This document shows positions 10,707 through 19,494 of a stretch of 64,000 nucleotides of DNA, piece after piece. The notes beneath the pieces were generated by a model. The model was not told the origin of the DNA, ran no database searches, and worked only from the letters and a program-made list of their open reading frames with translations. Source of the DNA: Pseudomonas rubra (GTDB lineage: Bacteria > Pseudomonadota > Gammaproteobacteria > Pseudomonadales > Pseudomonadaceae); the NCBI RefSeq assembly GCF_028656935.1, contig NZ_JAMDGZ010000002.1, forward strand, positions 186,001 through 250,000, written 5' to 3'. Made by a program: the position numbers and the translations under genes. Positions within the stretch are counted from its first letter, which is position 1. Every line of letters begins with the position of its first letter.

Positions 10707-12032
10707 TTACAGCAGCGGGATGGAGTAGCTGAGGATCAGACGGTTTTCGTCCTGGTCCTTGGTGTTGGCGATGTCGCTGCGCCAGGTGGCGTTTTTCCAC
10801 ATGATGCCCAGGCCCTTGAGGGTGCCTTCCGGTACCACGTAAGCCACGGTGATATCACGTTCCCACTCGGTACGGTCACCGATAGACGAATCGATGTTGT
10901 CGCCTTTGAGGTAGGTAACGCCAGCGGTTGCACCCGCCAGGCCGACCTTGGCGAAATCGTAGGAGTAGCGAGCCTGCCAGGTACGCTCACCGGCACGGCC
11001 GAACTTCTGGATCTGCGAGTCGGTGATGGTGTAGTTGGATGAGCCGTCACCCTGGTTCAGCCAAGGGAAGTCGCTGTCACCGCTGGAGACCTGGTATCCG
11101 CCACCGAAGGTGTGACCCTGCACGGTGTAGAGGAACAGGGCGCTGTACAGGTCGTTGTCGACCTTGCCTTTGGTGCCGTTGCCGTACCAGCCACTGGTGA
11201 AGTAGGCAGGATCGTTGCTGTTGGCGCCATCATCGGTGCTGTGGAAGTAACGGAAGTCGGACTTCAGCACGCCCGGGCCGATTGCCCAGTTGTGTACGGC
11301 ACCGAGGAAGTGCTGTTTGTAGAAGTCTTCCAGGTTGCCATAGTAGTACTGCAGCAGCAGGTCCTTGGTGACCTTGTAATCGGCACCGGCGTAGAGGAAC
11401 TTGTTGCTGAACTTCCCGGTACGGGCGTTGTTGGCGCCAGCGATCGACAGCTCTTCGTTGTTGCTGGAGTTACGGCCTTTGACGTGCTCGATCTGACCAC
11501 CGATCAGGGTCAGGTCCTTGAACTCGTTCGAGGTGATCTGGCCACCTTCGAAAGTCTGCGGCAACAGGCGACCGTCGTTGTACGAGATGACCGGCAGCTT
11601 CGGCAGCAGGGTGCCGTAGCGCAATTCGGTCTGGGAGATCTTGGCCTTGGCCGTCAGGCCCAGGCTGGAGTATTCGTCGACTGCACGACCGTCGCTGTCG
11701 GTCGGGAACACCAAACCACCATAGGAAGCGCTGCTCGGGTTGCCATGACGGCCCTTGCCCGAATCCAGGCGCACGCCCAACAGGGCGATAGCGTCAACAC
11801 CAAAACCGACAGTGCCCTGGGTGAAGCCCGAGGCGTAGTCCACTTGGAAGCCCTGACCCCATTCTTCCTGGTAGTTGGAGCTTGTGTTGGTACCGTGGTT
11901 ACGGTTGTCGTTGTTGATATAGAAGTTGCGCAGCTTCAGTGTTGCCTTGCTGTCTTCGATGAAACCGGCAGCACCCGCCTGCTGGGCCAGAACCCCAACG
12001 GCCACGGCAAGCGCCAAGGTGGACTTGTACAT
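10707..12032 (-). CDS. OprD-family outer membrane porin
   Basis: A 441 aa outer membrane beta-barrel with a signal peptide cleaved near AGAAGF, followed by GFIEDSKATLKLRNFYINND, the usual start of mature OprD/OprE/OprQ porins. Alternating hydrophobic strands and aromatic girdles run to the C-terminus (LILSYSIPLL). AGGAG precedes the ATG. It lies between lsfA and the divergent tauABCD. It has no Cys and only two Met, like the sulfur-starvation proteins around it, so I infer entry of sulfonates or other organosulfur anions. Substrate specificity cannot be read from the sequence. Confidence 0.9.
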   Translation of the reverse strand: MYKSTLALAVAVGVLAQQAGAAGFIEDSKATLKLRNFYINNDNRNHGTNTSSNYQEEWGQGFQVDYASGFTQGTVGFGVDAIALLGVRLDSGKGRHGNPSSASYGGLVFPTDSDGRAVDEYSSLGLTAKAKISQTELRYGTLLPKLPVISYNDGRLLPQTFEGGQITSNEFKDLTLIGGQIEHVKGRNSSNNEELSIAGANNARTGKFSNKFLYAGADYKVTKDLLLQYYYGNLEDFYKQHFLGAVHNWAIGPGVLKSDFRYFHSTDDGANSNDPAYFTSGWYGNGTKGKVDNDLYSALFLYTVQGHTFGGGYQVSSGDSDFPWLNQGDGSSNYTITDSQIQKFGRAGERTWQARYSYDFAKVGLAGATAGVTYLKGDNIDSSIGDRTEWERDITVAYVVPEGTLKGLGIMWKNATWRSDIANTKDQDENRLILSYSIPLL

Positions 12033-12292
12033 GTTTTGCTCCTCTACGTTCTAATTCTTGTGTGTCGCTTACGGCGGGATCTTGTGTCCCGCTCGACGTC
12101 GATTGGCGATTAGCACCAATGGGTGACCGTCAAGTCAATCGTAACTATTCATTTCACGACTTTGGTCTAATGCGCCAAACCAGGGGGTGAAGGATAATGA
12201 CAATCGTATAAATCCAAAAAGACTTATTTCTGAATTTTTCAGATTATTAAGTCATATACCCCAAATTTTTCTATACCGCGGTTATCGGCGCA

Positions 12293-12335
12293 TAAGCTAA
12301 TTCCTAAAGGATATTTGGAATCAGTTTTTTAGATC
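12293..12335 (+). repeat. tau upstream direct repeat, copy 1
   Basis: Begins TAAGCTAAT and ends TTAGATC, the same ends and the same 43-base length as copy 2. About 29 of 43 positions match. It includes CTAATTCCTAAAG, close to the motif before other sulfur operons. Candidate distal regulator site about 250 bp before tauA. Confidence 0.55.
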
Positions 12336-12490
12336 GCCTGACGTTGTCGACTCTTTCCCCTTCGACAAGCCAGCCCTTCATGGCCGGACCATCTTTGCGT
12401 TTCTCCACCGTGCTGACCTTGACCAGCATCACTTTTGTCGCCCCGCGATTAACCCACCTCATCCCTCGGCGCCTTAAACCAATTGGCTCC

Positions 12491-12533
12491 TAAGCTAATG
12501 CAAAAAAGTTATTTATTTTAAAGTTCTTAGATC
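12491..12533 (+). repeat. tau upstream direct repeat, copy 2
   Basis: The promoter-proximal copy, TAAGCTAAT through TTAGATC, ending 52 bases before the tauA start. Its position next to a possible -10 box (TCTAGT, 12535-12540) suggests an activator site at the tau promoter. Confidence 0.55.
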
Positions 12534-12585
12534 ATCTAGTCTTATTCCACGCCAACACATATGCCCGCCTGATAAGGAGTTGACC

Positions 12586-13563
12586 ATGACCCTGCATGCA
12601 CCCCTGCGCCTGTTCGCTGCCCTGACCCTGGCTGGCACCAGCTGGTTTGCCCAGGCGGCCGACCTGACCGTGGCCTACCAGACCACCGTCGACCCGGCGA
12701 AAGTCGCCCAGGTCGATGGCACCTACGAGAAAACCAGCAAGGCCGACATTGATTGGCGCAAGTTCGACAGCGGCGCCGACGTGATCACCGCAGTCGCATC
12801 TGGCGATGTACAGATCGGCTACCTCGGTTCCAGCCCGCTGGCCGCTGCCGCAACCCGCAAGCTGCCGGTGGAAACCTTCCTGATCGCCACCCAGATCGGC
12901 GCCGCCGAAGCCCTGGTTGCCCGCGATGGTGCCGGCATCAATTCGCCGCAGGACCTGATTGGCAAGAAGATCGCCGTGCCGTTCGTCTCCACCGGTCACT
13001 ACAGCCTGCTGGCCGCGCTCAAGCAGTGGAACATCGACCCGGCCAAAGTGCAGATCCTCAACCTGGCGCCACCGGCAATCATCGCCGCCTGGAAGCGCGG
13101 TGATATCGACGCCACCTACGTCTGGGACCCAGCCCTGGGCGTGGCCAAGGAAACCGGCAAGGTGCTGATCACCTCGGGTGAACTGGCCGAGAAAGGCGCA
13201 CCGACCTTTGACGCCTGGATCGTGCGCAAGGATTTCGCCGCCAAACACCCGGAAATAGTCAAGGCCTTCGCCAAGGTCACTCTGGATGCCTACGCCGACT
13301 ACCGCAAAAACCCGCAGGCGTGGCTGGCGAACAAGAGCAACGTCGACAAACTGGTGAAACTCTCCGGGGCCAAGGCCGCTGATATTCCTGGCCTGCTGCA
13401 GGGCAACGTGTTCCCGCTGGCCGCCGACCAGGTTGCCGCGCTGGGCACACCGACCACCCAGGCGATCACCGACACGGCCACCTTCCTCAAAGAGCAAGGC
13501 AAGGTCGAAGCGGTACTGCCGGACTACGCGCCTTACGTCAGCGCCAAGTTCATCACCAACTGA
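12586..13563 (+). CDS. tauA: taurine ABC transporter periplasmic binding protein
   Basis: Binds taurine in the periplasm for the TauBC importer. The 325 aa product has a signal peptide (LFAALTLAGTSWFAQAA) and the TauA/SsuA fold (DLTVAYQTTVDPAKVAQ, QIGYLGSSPLAAAATR, KIAVPFVSTGHYSLL). AAGGAG lies 6 bases before ATG 12586; the in-frame TTG at 12580 is too close to it. Apart from the initiator it has no Met and no Cys. It is the first gene of tauABCD and divergent from the porin gene. Confidence 0.94.
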   Translation: MTLHAPLRLFAALTLAGTSWFAQAADLTVAYQTTVDPAKVAQVDGTYEKTSKADIDWRKFDSGADVITAVASGDVQIGYLGSSPLAAAATRKLPVETFLIATQIGAAEALVARDGAGINSPQDLIGKKIAVPFVSTGHYSLLAALKQWNIDPAKVQILNLAPPAIIAAWKRGDIDATYVWDPALGVAKETGKVLITSGELAEKGAPTFDAWIVRKDFAAKHPEIVKAFAKVTLDAYADYRKNPQAWLANKSNVDKLVKLSGAKAADIPGLLQGNVFPLAADQVAALGTPTTQAITDTATFLKEQGKVEAVLPDYAPYVSAKFITN

Positions 13564-13578
13564 AACGCGGAGCAGACC

Positions 13579-14373
13579 ATGGCATTGCTTGAACTGGAGC
13601 GCATCAGCGCACAGTACCCCGGCGCGGCCGAGCCGGTGCTGGCCGATATCAGCCTGAGCCTGGGCCCGCAGCAGTTGCTGGTGGCCCTCGGCCCTTCGGG
13701 CAGCGGCAAGACCTCGTTGCTCAACCTGATTGCCGGTTTCGTCGCACCCAGCAGTGGCCGTATCACCCTTGACGGCGTACCGGTGCAAGGCCCGGGCGCC
13801 GAGCGCGGGGTGGTGTTTCAGGATGACGCCCTGTTGCCCTGGCAGGATGTGCTGGCCAACGTCGCCTTTGGCCTGGAACTGGCCGGCGTGCCGCGCGCCA
13901 CGCGGGAAAAAAAAGCCCGCGAGATGCTCGCCCTGGTTGACCTGGCGGACTTTGGCAGCCGGCGTATCTGGCAGTTGTCCGGTGGCCAGAAACAGCGCGT
14001 GGGCCTGGCCCGGGCCCTGGCTGCCGACCCGCGGGTGCTGCTGATGGACGAGCCGTTCGGCGCCCTGGATGCCTTTACCCGCGAACAGATGCAGGAGTTG
14101 CTGTTGCAGGTCTGGCAGCGCACCGCCAAGCCGGTGTTCCTGATTACCCACGATATTGAAGAAGCGGTGTTCCTCGCCACCGAACTGGTGCTGCTGGCGC
14201 CCAACCCCGGGCAGATCGTCGAACGTCTGCAACTGGATTTCGGCCAGCGCTACAGCGCCGGTGAGTCAGCCCGTTCGATCAAGTCCGACCCGCGCTTCAT
14301 CGAAACCCGCGAGCACGTGCTGGCCCGGGTGTTCTCCCAACGCAGTGCCGCGACGCGGCAGGAGTCCGCATGA
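13579..14373 (+). CDS. tauB: taurine ABC transporter ATP-binding protein
   Basis: ATPase of the taurine importer, 264 aa. It has Walker A (GPSGSGKTS), signature motif ([15 protein letters not shown]), Walker B ([12 protein letters not shown]) and the H-loop (LITHDIEEA). It begins 15 bp after tauA with GGAG upstream, and its stop overlaps the tauC start by 4 bases. It has no cysteine. Confidence 0.95.
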   Translation: MALLELERISAQYPGAAEPVLADISLSLGPQQLLVALGPSGSGKTSLLNLIAGFVAPSSGRITLDGVPVQGPGAERGVVFQDDALLPWQDVLANVAFGLELAGVPRATREKKAREMLALVDLADFGSRRIWQLSGGQKQRVGLARALAADPRVLLMDEPFGALDAFTREQMQELLLQVWQRTAKPVFLITHDIEEAVFLATELVLLAPNPGQIVERLQLDFGQRYSAGESARSIKSDPRFIETREHVLARVFSQRSAATRQESA

Positions 14374-15209
14374 GCAGCCTGGATCTACCGGTGGCGGCCA
14401 AACGCACTGCCCATCAAACCCCGCCAAGCAAACCCCGGCGCAGCCTGAGCACCCGCTGGATCAGCGGCCTGACCCTGGCCACGCTGCTGGTGCTGTGGTG
14501 GGCGGTCACTGCCGCCGAATGGATCGAGCCGCTGTTCCTGCCCTCCCCCGATGCGGTACTGGGCAAGGCCTGGTTGTTGCTGACCCAGGGCTATATGGAA
14601 TCAACCCTGTGGCAGCACCTGGGCGCCAGCCTGCAACGTATTGGCCTGGCCCTGGGTGCGGCGATCATCACGGCGATTCCGATCGGTATCGCCATCGGCC
14701 ATAACCGGGTTGCCCGCGGCATTCTCGACCCGTTGATCGAGTTTTACCGGCCGATTCCACCACTGGCTTATCTGCCTTTGATCGTGATCTGGTGCGGCAT
14801 TGGCGAGCTGTCGAAAGTGCTGCTGATTTATCTTGCGATCTTCGCCCCGATTGCCATTGCCACCGCCACCGGCGTGCGTACCGTCGACCCGACCAAACTG
14901 CGCGCGGCGCAGTCGCTGGGCGCCACGCGCTGGCAACTGATTCGCCATGTGATCCTGCCCAGCGCCCTGCCCGAGATTCTCACCGGTGTGCGCATCGGCC
15001 TGGGTGTCGGCTGGTCGACCCTGGTGGCTGCCGAGCTGATTGCCGCCACCAGCGGCCTGGGCTTCATGGTCCAGTCGGCCGCACAGTTTCTGGTAACCGA
15101 CGTGGTGGTGCTGGGCATCCTGGTGATCGCGCTGATTGCCTTCGCCCTGGAGATGGGCCTGCGCGCCCTGCAACGCAAGCTGGTGCCCTGGCACGGCCAG
15201 AGCCATTGA
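14370..15209 (+). CDS. tauC: taurine ABC transporter permease
   Basis: Inner-membrane permease of the taurine importer, 279 aa with about six membrane segments after a basic cytoplasmic N-terminus. The coupling motif [20 protein letters not shown] marks it as a member of the TauC/SsuC family. It is translationally coupled to tauB and lies 19 bp before tauD. Confidence 0.95.
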   Translation: MSSLDLPVAAKRTAHQTPPSKPRRSLSTRWISGLTLATLLVLWWAVTAAEWIEPLFLPSPDAVLGKAWLLLTQGYMESTLWQHLGASLQRIGLALGAAIITAIPIGIAIGHNRVARGILDPLIEFYRPIPPLAYLPLIVIWCGIGELSKVLLIYLAIFAPIAIATATGVRTVDPTKLRAAQSLGATRWQLIRHVILPSALPEILTGVRIGLGVGWSTLVAAELIAATSGLGFMVQSAAQFLVTDVVVLGILVIALIAFALEMGLRALQRKLVPWHGQSH

Positions 15210-15228
15210 AGACTTATCGAGAACAAGC

Positions 15229-16062
15229 ATGAGCCTGACCATTACCCCGCTGAGCCCGGCGCTCGGCGCACAGATCAGCGGTATCGACCTCAGCCGCGAA
15301 ATCACGCTGCAGCAGCGTGACGCCATCGAGCAGGCGCTGCTCAAGCACCAGGTGCTGTTCTTTCGCGACCAGCCGATCAACCCGCAGCAACAAGCCGAAT
15401 TTGCCGCGCGCTTTGGCGACCTGCATATCCACCCGATCTACCCCAATGTGCCGGAAACCCCACAGGTACTGGTGCTCGACACCGCCGTCACCGACGTGCG
15501 CGACAACGCTATCTGGCACACCGACGTAACCTTCCTGCCAACTCCGGCGCTGGGCGCGGTGCTCAGTGCCAAGCAACTGCCAGCCTACGGCGGCGACACC
15601 TTGTGGGCCAGTGGCATCGCCGCGTTTGAGGCGCTGTCGGCCCCACTACAGCAGCTGCTGGCCGGCCTCACTGCCACCCATGACTTCACCAAGTCATTTC
15701 CGCTGGAGCGCTTCGGCACCACCTCAGAGGATCTGGCGCGCTGGGAAGCGGCACGGCGCAACAACCCGCCGCTGTCACACCCGGTGATCCGTACCCATCC
15801 AGTGAGCGGACGCAAGGCGCTGTTCGTCAACGACGGCTTCACCACCCGCATCAATGAACTGAGCGAGGCCGAAAGCGAGGCGATCCTCAAGCTGCTGTTC
15901 GCCCACGCAACCCGCCCGGAGTTCACCATTCGCTGGCGCTGGCAGGAAAACGACGTGGCCTTCTGGGACAACCGCGTGACCCAGCACTACGCGGTGGATG
16001 ACTACCGCCCGGCGCGGCGAGTAATGCACCGGGCGACGATTCTGGGGGATGCGCCGTTTTAA
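15229..16062 (+). CDS. tauD: taurine dioxygenase
   Basis: An Fe(II)/2-oxoglutarate-dependent dioxygenase that oxidises taurine to aminoacetaldehyde and sulfite in the cytoplasm. The 277 aa product shows the metal-binding HTD ([10 protein letters not shown]), the distal His in [10 protein letters not shown] and the 2-oxoglutarate-binding Arg in [13 protein letters not shown] 15229 gives the family N-terminus [16 protein letters not shown]; longer readings run back into tauC. It has two Met and no Cys. It ends tauABCD just before a REP pair. Confidence 0.95.
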   Translation: MSLTITPLSPALGAQISGIDLSREITLQQRDAIEQALLKHQVLFFRDQPINPQQQAEFAARFGDLHIHPIYPNVPETPQVLVLDTAVTDVRDNAIWHTDVTFLPTPALGAVLSAKQLPAYGGDTLWASGIAAFEALSAPLQQLLAGLTATHDFTKSFPLERFGTTSEDLARWEAARRNNPPLSHPVIRTHPVSGRKALFVNDGFTTRINELSEAESEAILKLLFAHATRPEFTIRWRWQENDVAFWDNRVTQHYAVDDYRPARRVMHRATILGDAPF

Positions 16063-16082
16063 AGATCCATCGCGGCGCTATT

Positions 16083-16131
16083 ATCGCTGGCAAGCCAGCT
16101 CCCACAGGGTGGGAGCTGGCTTGCCAGCGAT
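16083..16131. repeat. paired REP palindrome between tauD and BCCT gene
   Basis: Perfect 23-bp inverted arms (16083-16105, 16109-16131) with a 3-base loop AGG, same REP type as at 4890. It sits in the 73 bp between two convergent genes and probably acts as a bidirectional terminator or 3'-end stabiliser. Confidence 0.9.
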
Positions 16132-16135
16132 GCGG

Positions 16136-18136
16136 TTAACGCACCAGGTGCAAGAACTGCATATGCCGCTCGTACTGATCAAGGATGTCGTTGATGATCT
16201 GCTCCTTGCTGTAGCCAACCAGGTCGTAATCCTGGCTGCCTTCGCTCAGGTGCACCTCGGCGCGGTAGTACCGGCGGTTCTTCAGCTCCTGGGTACCCAG
16301 GCCGCCCAGGGCAAATGATGGCGTGAAGTAGCCGCGCATCTGCACCTGGTAAATGAACGGCTGCTCTTCGCCGTGGCCGATCTTCAAGCTGACGTTGTCA
16401 TGGCTCGGGTCTTCCTGGGTGATGACGTGCAGGCCCTTCTCGACAAACACCTCGGTCACCTCGGCAATCGCCGGGCGCACCACGTCGTCCATGAAGCGGT
16501 ACACCTCATCACGGGACGGGAAGTGCACCGCCTGGCTCAAGCGCTGACGCCAGCCACCGCGACCCCGCCGCGAGTTGGCGAACGGCGCCAGCGAATGCAA
16601 CTGGGCGATCTGCCGTTGCGATTCCAGGTAGAAGGCCTTGTGCAAGCCCCACATCATCAACAGCAGGATCACCGAGAACGGCAGCGAGGTGAGCACCACC
16701 GCCGATTTGAGCGAATCGATACTGCCGGCGAACAGCAAGCCTATGGTCACCAGCGCGGTCATTGCGCCCCAGAACACCCGCAGCCAGTTCGGCCCGTCTT
16801 CATCGGCGTTGCCGCCACGTGCAGAGAGGGTCGAGAGCACCACGGTGCCGGAGTCGGCCGAGGTCACGAAGAACACGAAGCTGATAAACACCGTGACAGC
16901 AATGACCGCCTTGCTCCATGGGTAGGTTTCCAACAAGAGATAGAGGGTCATCGACGGGTTGTCGATAGCCGACTGCCCCAAGGCAGTCATGCCGTGATCG
17001 AGCACCTGGGACAAGGCGCTGTTGCCGAAGATCGACATCCAAGCCAGAGTGAAACCCAGGGGGATCAGCAGTACGCCAAAGACGAACTCTCGGATGGTCC
17101 GGCCGCGGGAAATCCGCGCGATGAACAGGCCGACAAAGGGCGCCCAGGCAATCCACCAGGCCCAGTAAAACACGGTCCAACCGCCCAGCCACTCATTGGC
17201 CTGGTTGTAGGCGTACACGTCGAAGCTCTTGCGTGGCAAGGCGCCGAGGTAATCACCCAGGTTCTGGATCAGGGTGTTGAACAGGTGCTGGGTGGGCCCT
17301 GCGAACAGCACGAACAGCAGCAGCGCACAGGCCAGGAACATGTTGATGTCGGACATCACCCGCACGCCCTTCTCGACTCCGGCGACCGCCACCGCGACCG
17401 CAGCGCCCATCATCAGGGTGATGAGGATCACCTGTACCCACTGGTTGTGGGGCACGCCGAACAGGTAGTCCAGGCCCGAGTTGAGGTGCAACACGCCAAA
17501 GCCCATGTCGGCGCCCAGGCCAAACACCGTGGCGATGATGCCAAAGCCGTCCACGGCGTAACCGATCGGGCCGTTGATACGCTTGCCGATCAGCGGATAC
17601 AACGCCGAACGCAGGGCCAGCGGCAGGTTGTGCCGGTAGGCGAAGTAGGCCAGGGCCATGCCGACAAAGGCGAACACGCCCCAGCCATGCAAACCCCAGT
17701 GCAGGAACAGCAGCTGCATCGCCTGGCGCCCAGCCTCGACCGTGCCGGCTTCGCCCTGCGGCGGCTGGAGCATATGAGTCAGGGGTTCGGAGACGCAGAA
17801 GAAGAACAGAGTAATGCTGATGCCGGCGGCGAACAGCATCCCGGCCCAGGACAGGTAGCTGAACTCGGGTTCGTCGTGGTCGGCACCGAGCTTGATCTTG
17901 CCGTAGCCAGACAAGGCGGTGACCACCACGAAGACCAGGTACAGCGTCATCGCCAGCATGTAGTACCAGCCTACCGTGTTGGCCGCCCAGTTCTGCGCCG
18001 CCAACAACCACTCGCCGGCCGCTTGCGGATTGCTGATGACCACCAGGCCGAATATCAGGATAAAGCTCGCCGCGAAGTAGAAAACCGGCGGGTTCATGCG
18101 GATCTTTTCAGTGCGCGTCACACCCGGGTTATTCAT
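16136..18136 (-). CDS. betT: BCCT family choline/betaine transporter
   Basis: A sodium- or proton-coupled importer of choline or betaine in the inner membrane. The 666 aa product has about 12 membrane segments and BCCT landmarks: GMALAYFAYRHNLPLALRS, the Trp-rich FYWAWWIAWAPFVGLFIARISRG segment, and FVTSADSGT. A C-terminal cytoplasmic extension of about 150 residues is typical of BetT and linked to osmotic regulation. ATG 18136 (MNNPGVTRTEKIRMNPPVFYF) is preferred to an upstream ATG that adds 25 unusual residues. It has ordinary Met content and is probably not a sulfur gene. Choline versus betaine cannot be settled here. Confidence 0.88.
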   Translation of the reverse strand: MNNPGVTRTEKIRMNPPVFYFAASFILIFGLVVISNPQAAGEWLLAAQNWAANTVGWYYMLAMTLYLVFVVVTALSGYGKIKLGADHDEPEFSYLSWAGMLFAAGISITLFFFCVSEPLTHMLQPPQGEAGTVEAGRQAMQLLFLHWGLHGWGVFAFVGMALAYFAYRHNLPLALRSALYPLIGKRINGPIGYAVDGFGIIATVFGLGADMGFGVLHLNSGLDYLFGVPHNQWVQVILITLMMGAAVAVAVAGVEKGVRVMSDINMFLACALLLFVLFAGPTQHLFNTLIQNLGDYLGALPRKSFDVYAYNQANEWLGGWTVFYWAWWIAWAPFVGLFIARISRGRTIREFVFGVLLIPLGFTLAWMSIFGNSALSQVLDHGMTALGQSAIDNPSMTLYLLLETYPWSKAVIAVTVFISFVFFVTSADSGTVVLSTLSARGGNADEDGPNWLRVFWGAMTALVTIGLLFAGSIDSLKSAVVLTSLPFSVILLLMMWGLHKAFYLESQRQIAQLHSLAPFANSRRGRGGWRQRLSQAVHFPSRDEVYRFMDDVVRPAIAEVTEVFVEKGLHVITQEDPSHDNVSLKIGHGEEQPFIYQVQMRGYFTPSFALGGLGTQELKNRRYYRAEVHLSEGSQDYDLVGYSKEQIINDILDQYERHMQFLHLVR

Positions 18137-18267
18137 GCTGTGAATACCCCGCTGCCTAAGGGAAACACCGTGTAGGGCAAAGTGGCCTCCTGTCGTGTTT
18201 ATCTTGAACAAGCATTCAAGTTAAACACGGATAGGGGCCACAAGACCAATCGGCGAGGTCGCAAAGG

Positions 18268-19494
18268 CTAGATAAAGGGTTCGAAAAATACCGTCACGAT
18301 ACCCTCGAACTGGCTGCCGGGATGCGCCAGCATCTGCTCCACCGCCGTCCCCACTGTCTGGAAATGTAGCGTAGCAGGTTGCTGAAAGGCGGCACTCACC
18401 GTGCGCAGATTCAATGCATTTTGTCGCCCCACCGGCAACACCTCACGACGCACCGGGCGGCCATTGCCAACCTGGATATGAGCCGGCAAGCTCACTGCCA
18501 CATTAAACGCCGCCAGGGTGTCCCCGCCATTGCGGCGCATGGCGCAACCTGCCCCCTGCGGATACTGGCACAGGGTATACATACTGAACGGGCCTGAACT
18601 CCACACGCGAAACGGGATGTCGCGTTGCAGTTGCTCCGGTCGCTGGCCACGATTGACCCAGCCGGCCCAACCATCGCGCGGCTCGAGCACGGCCCTTTCG
18701 GAGCCCGGAGGGAACTCGGTCTTGAGATGGTGATTGACCGCCAGCTCGAACTCCAGGGTTACCTCGCTGGTGTTCAAGCCGCTGACGTGATTGCCAAGGT
18801 CAAACTCTGCACCCGGGCCTACGCTGAACGTCTGGGTAGCGGTATACATGCCATTGGGAATATCCAGGGGCGGCGGCAGGTTCAACTCGAAGCCGATACC
18901 GAACGTCTCCATTTCCAAAGGCACCTGATGGCCATTGGGGGCGAAACTGCTCTGGGAATGACACCCCGCCGGGGCCGGAGGATTCGTAACGTTCCACAGA
19001 TAGTGGACCTCCCGAGGACGCGAGGTTTGATGAAAGGTTTTCAGATACCGGCAGCCACCACCGGGATACTGGGTAAAAATGGGATGGTTATGAATGCTGT
19101 CCCCCAGTCTCATTGAACGCCCCATCTGGCTCACATGCGTAATACGAAACTCGACCGGGTAACTGCGTCCCGTTGCAACATTGCTGATCTGAAAATTGCG
19201 CTGGCCAGGCAATTGAACAAAAAAGCGGTCCCTGACATCGCTGGCGCCCTGCACGCTCTCCTTGTTATAGGTGATCGGAATCCCTACCGAAAACGCCCCC
19301 AGCGCTCGACAATATTCTGGCCAGCGTAAGCAAAACGCCGCCTGTGGCGTAGTGTTAATGAAATGGGTGTTGTGAGGGTTGTTTGGGTCCGGCTCATAGA
19401 ATGCAGTGATTTTTACCGTCGGCCCCCACACAGTGGGGCTCAGGACACAGAGCCCCGCCAGCACAACGCGACGAAGTAAAGCGGGCATGCTCAT
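18268..19494 (-). CDS. CS1/Cbl-type fimbrial tip (initiator) protein
   Basis: Last gene of a four-gene fimbrial operon. The 408 aa product has a signal peptide (LLRRVVLAGLCVLSPTVWG) and resembles the CblD/CooD class, which starts pilus assembly and sits at the tip as adhesin. It has scattered cysteine pairs and a C-terminal pilin-like strand region (HPGSQFEGIVTVFFEPFI), like the last strand of the major subunit. Its ATG overlaps the usher stop by one base. Identification rests on position and domain pattern more than on strong sequence recall; the receptor is unknown. Confidence 0.75.
   Translation of the reverse strand: MSMPALLRRVVLAGLCVLSPTVWGPTVKITAFYEPDPNNPHNTHFINTTPQAAFCLRWPEYCRALGAFSVGIPITYNKESVQGASDVRDRFFVQLPGQRNFQISNVATGRSYPVEFRITHVSQMGRSMRLGDSIHNHPIFTQYPGGGCRYLKTFHQTSRPREVHYLWNVTNPPAPAGCHSQSSFAPNGHQVPLEMETFGIGFELNLPPPLDIPNGMYTATQTFSVGPGAEFDLGNHVSGLNTSEVTLEFELAVNHHLKTEFPPGSERAVLEPRDGWAGWVNRGQRPEQLQRDIPFRVWSSGPFSMYTLCQYPQGAGCAMRRNGGDTLAAFNVAVSLPAHIQVGNGRPVRREVLPVGRQNALNLRTVSAAFQQPATLHFQTVGTAVEQMLAHPGSQFEGIVTVFFEPFI

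Larger units (their letters stand above)
12033..12585. promoter_or_regulatory. divergent porin/tau control region
   Basis: A 553 bp gene-free region with AT-rich blocks at 12140-12335 and 12490-12545 and a GC-richer middle. It holds two copies of a 43-base element (12293-12335 and 12491-12533), listed separately. The first copy contains the inverted pair ATTCC/GGAAT. TCTAGT at 12535-12540 is a possible -10 for tauA. No ORF here has coding character. Confidence 0.55.

Noticed and set aside
12532..14232. A 566-codon open frame on the minus strand opposite tauA and tauB
   Set aside because: Antisense to two genes with complete family motifs; no ribosome-binding site or domain.
16373..18175. A 600-codon open frame on the plus strand opposite the BCCT gene
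   Set aside because: Antisense shadow of a full-length transporter with all family motifs; composition is His/Gln/Asp-rich and non-native.
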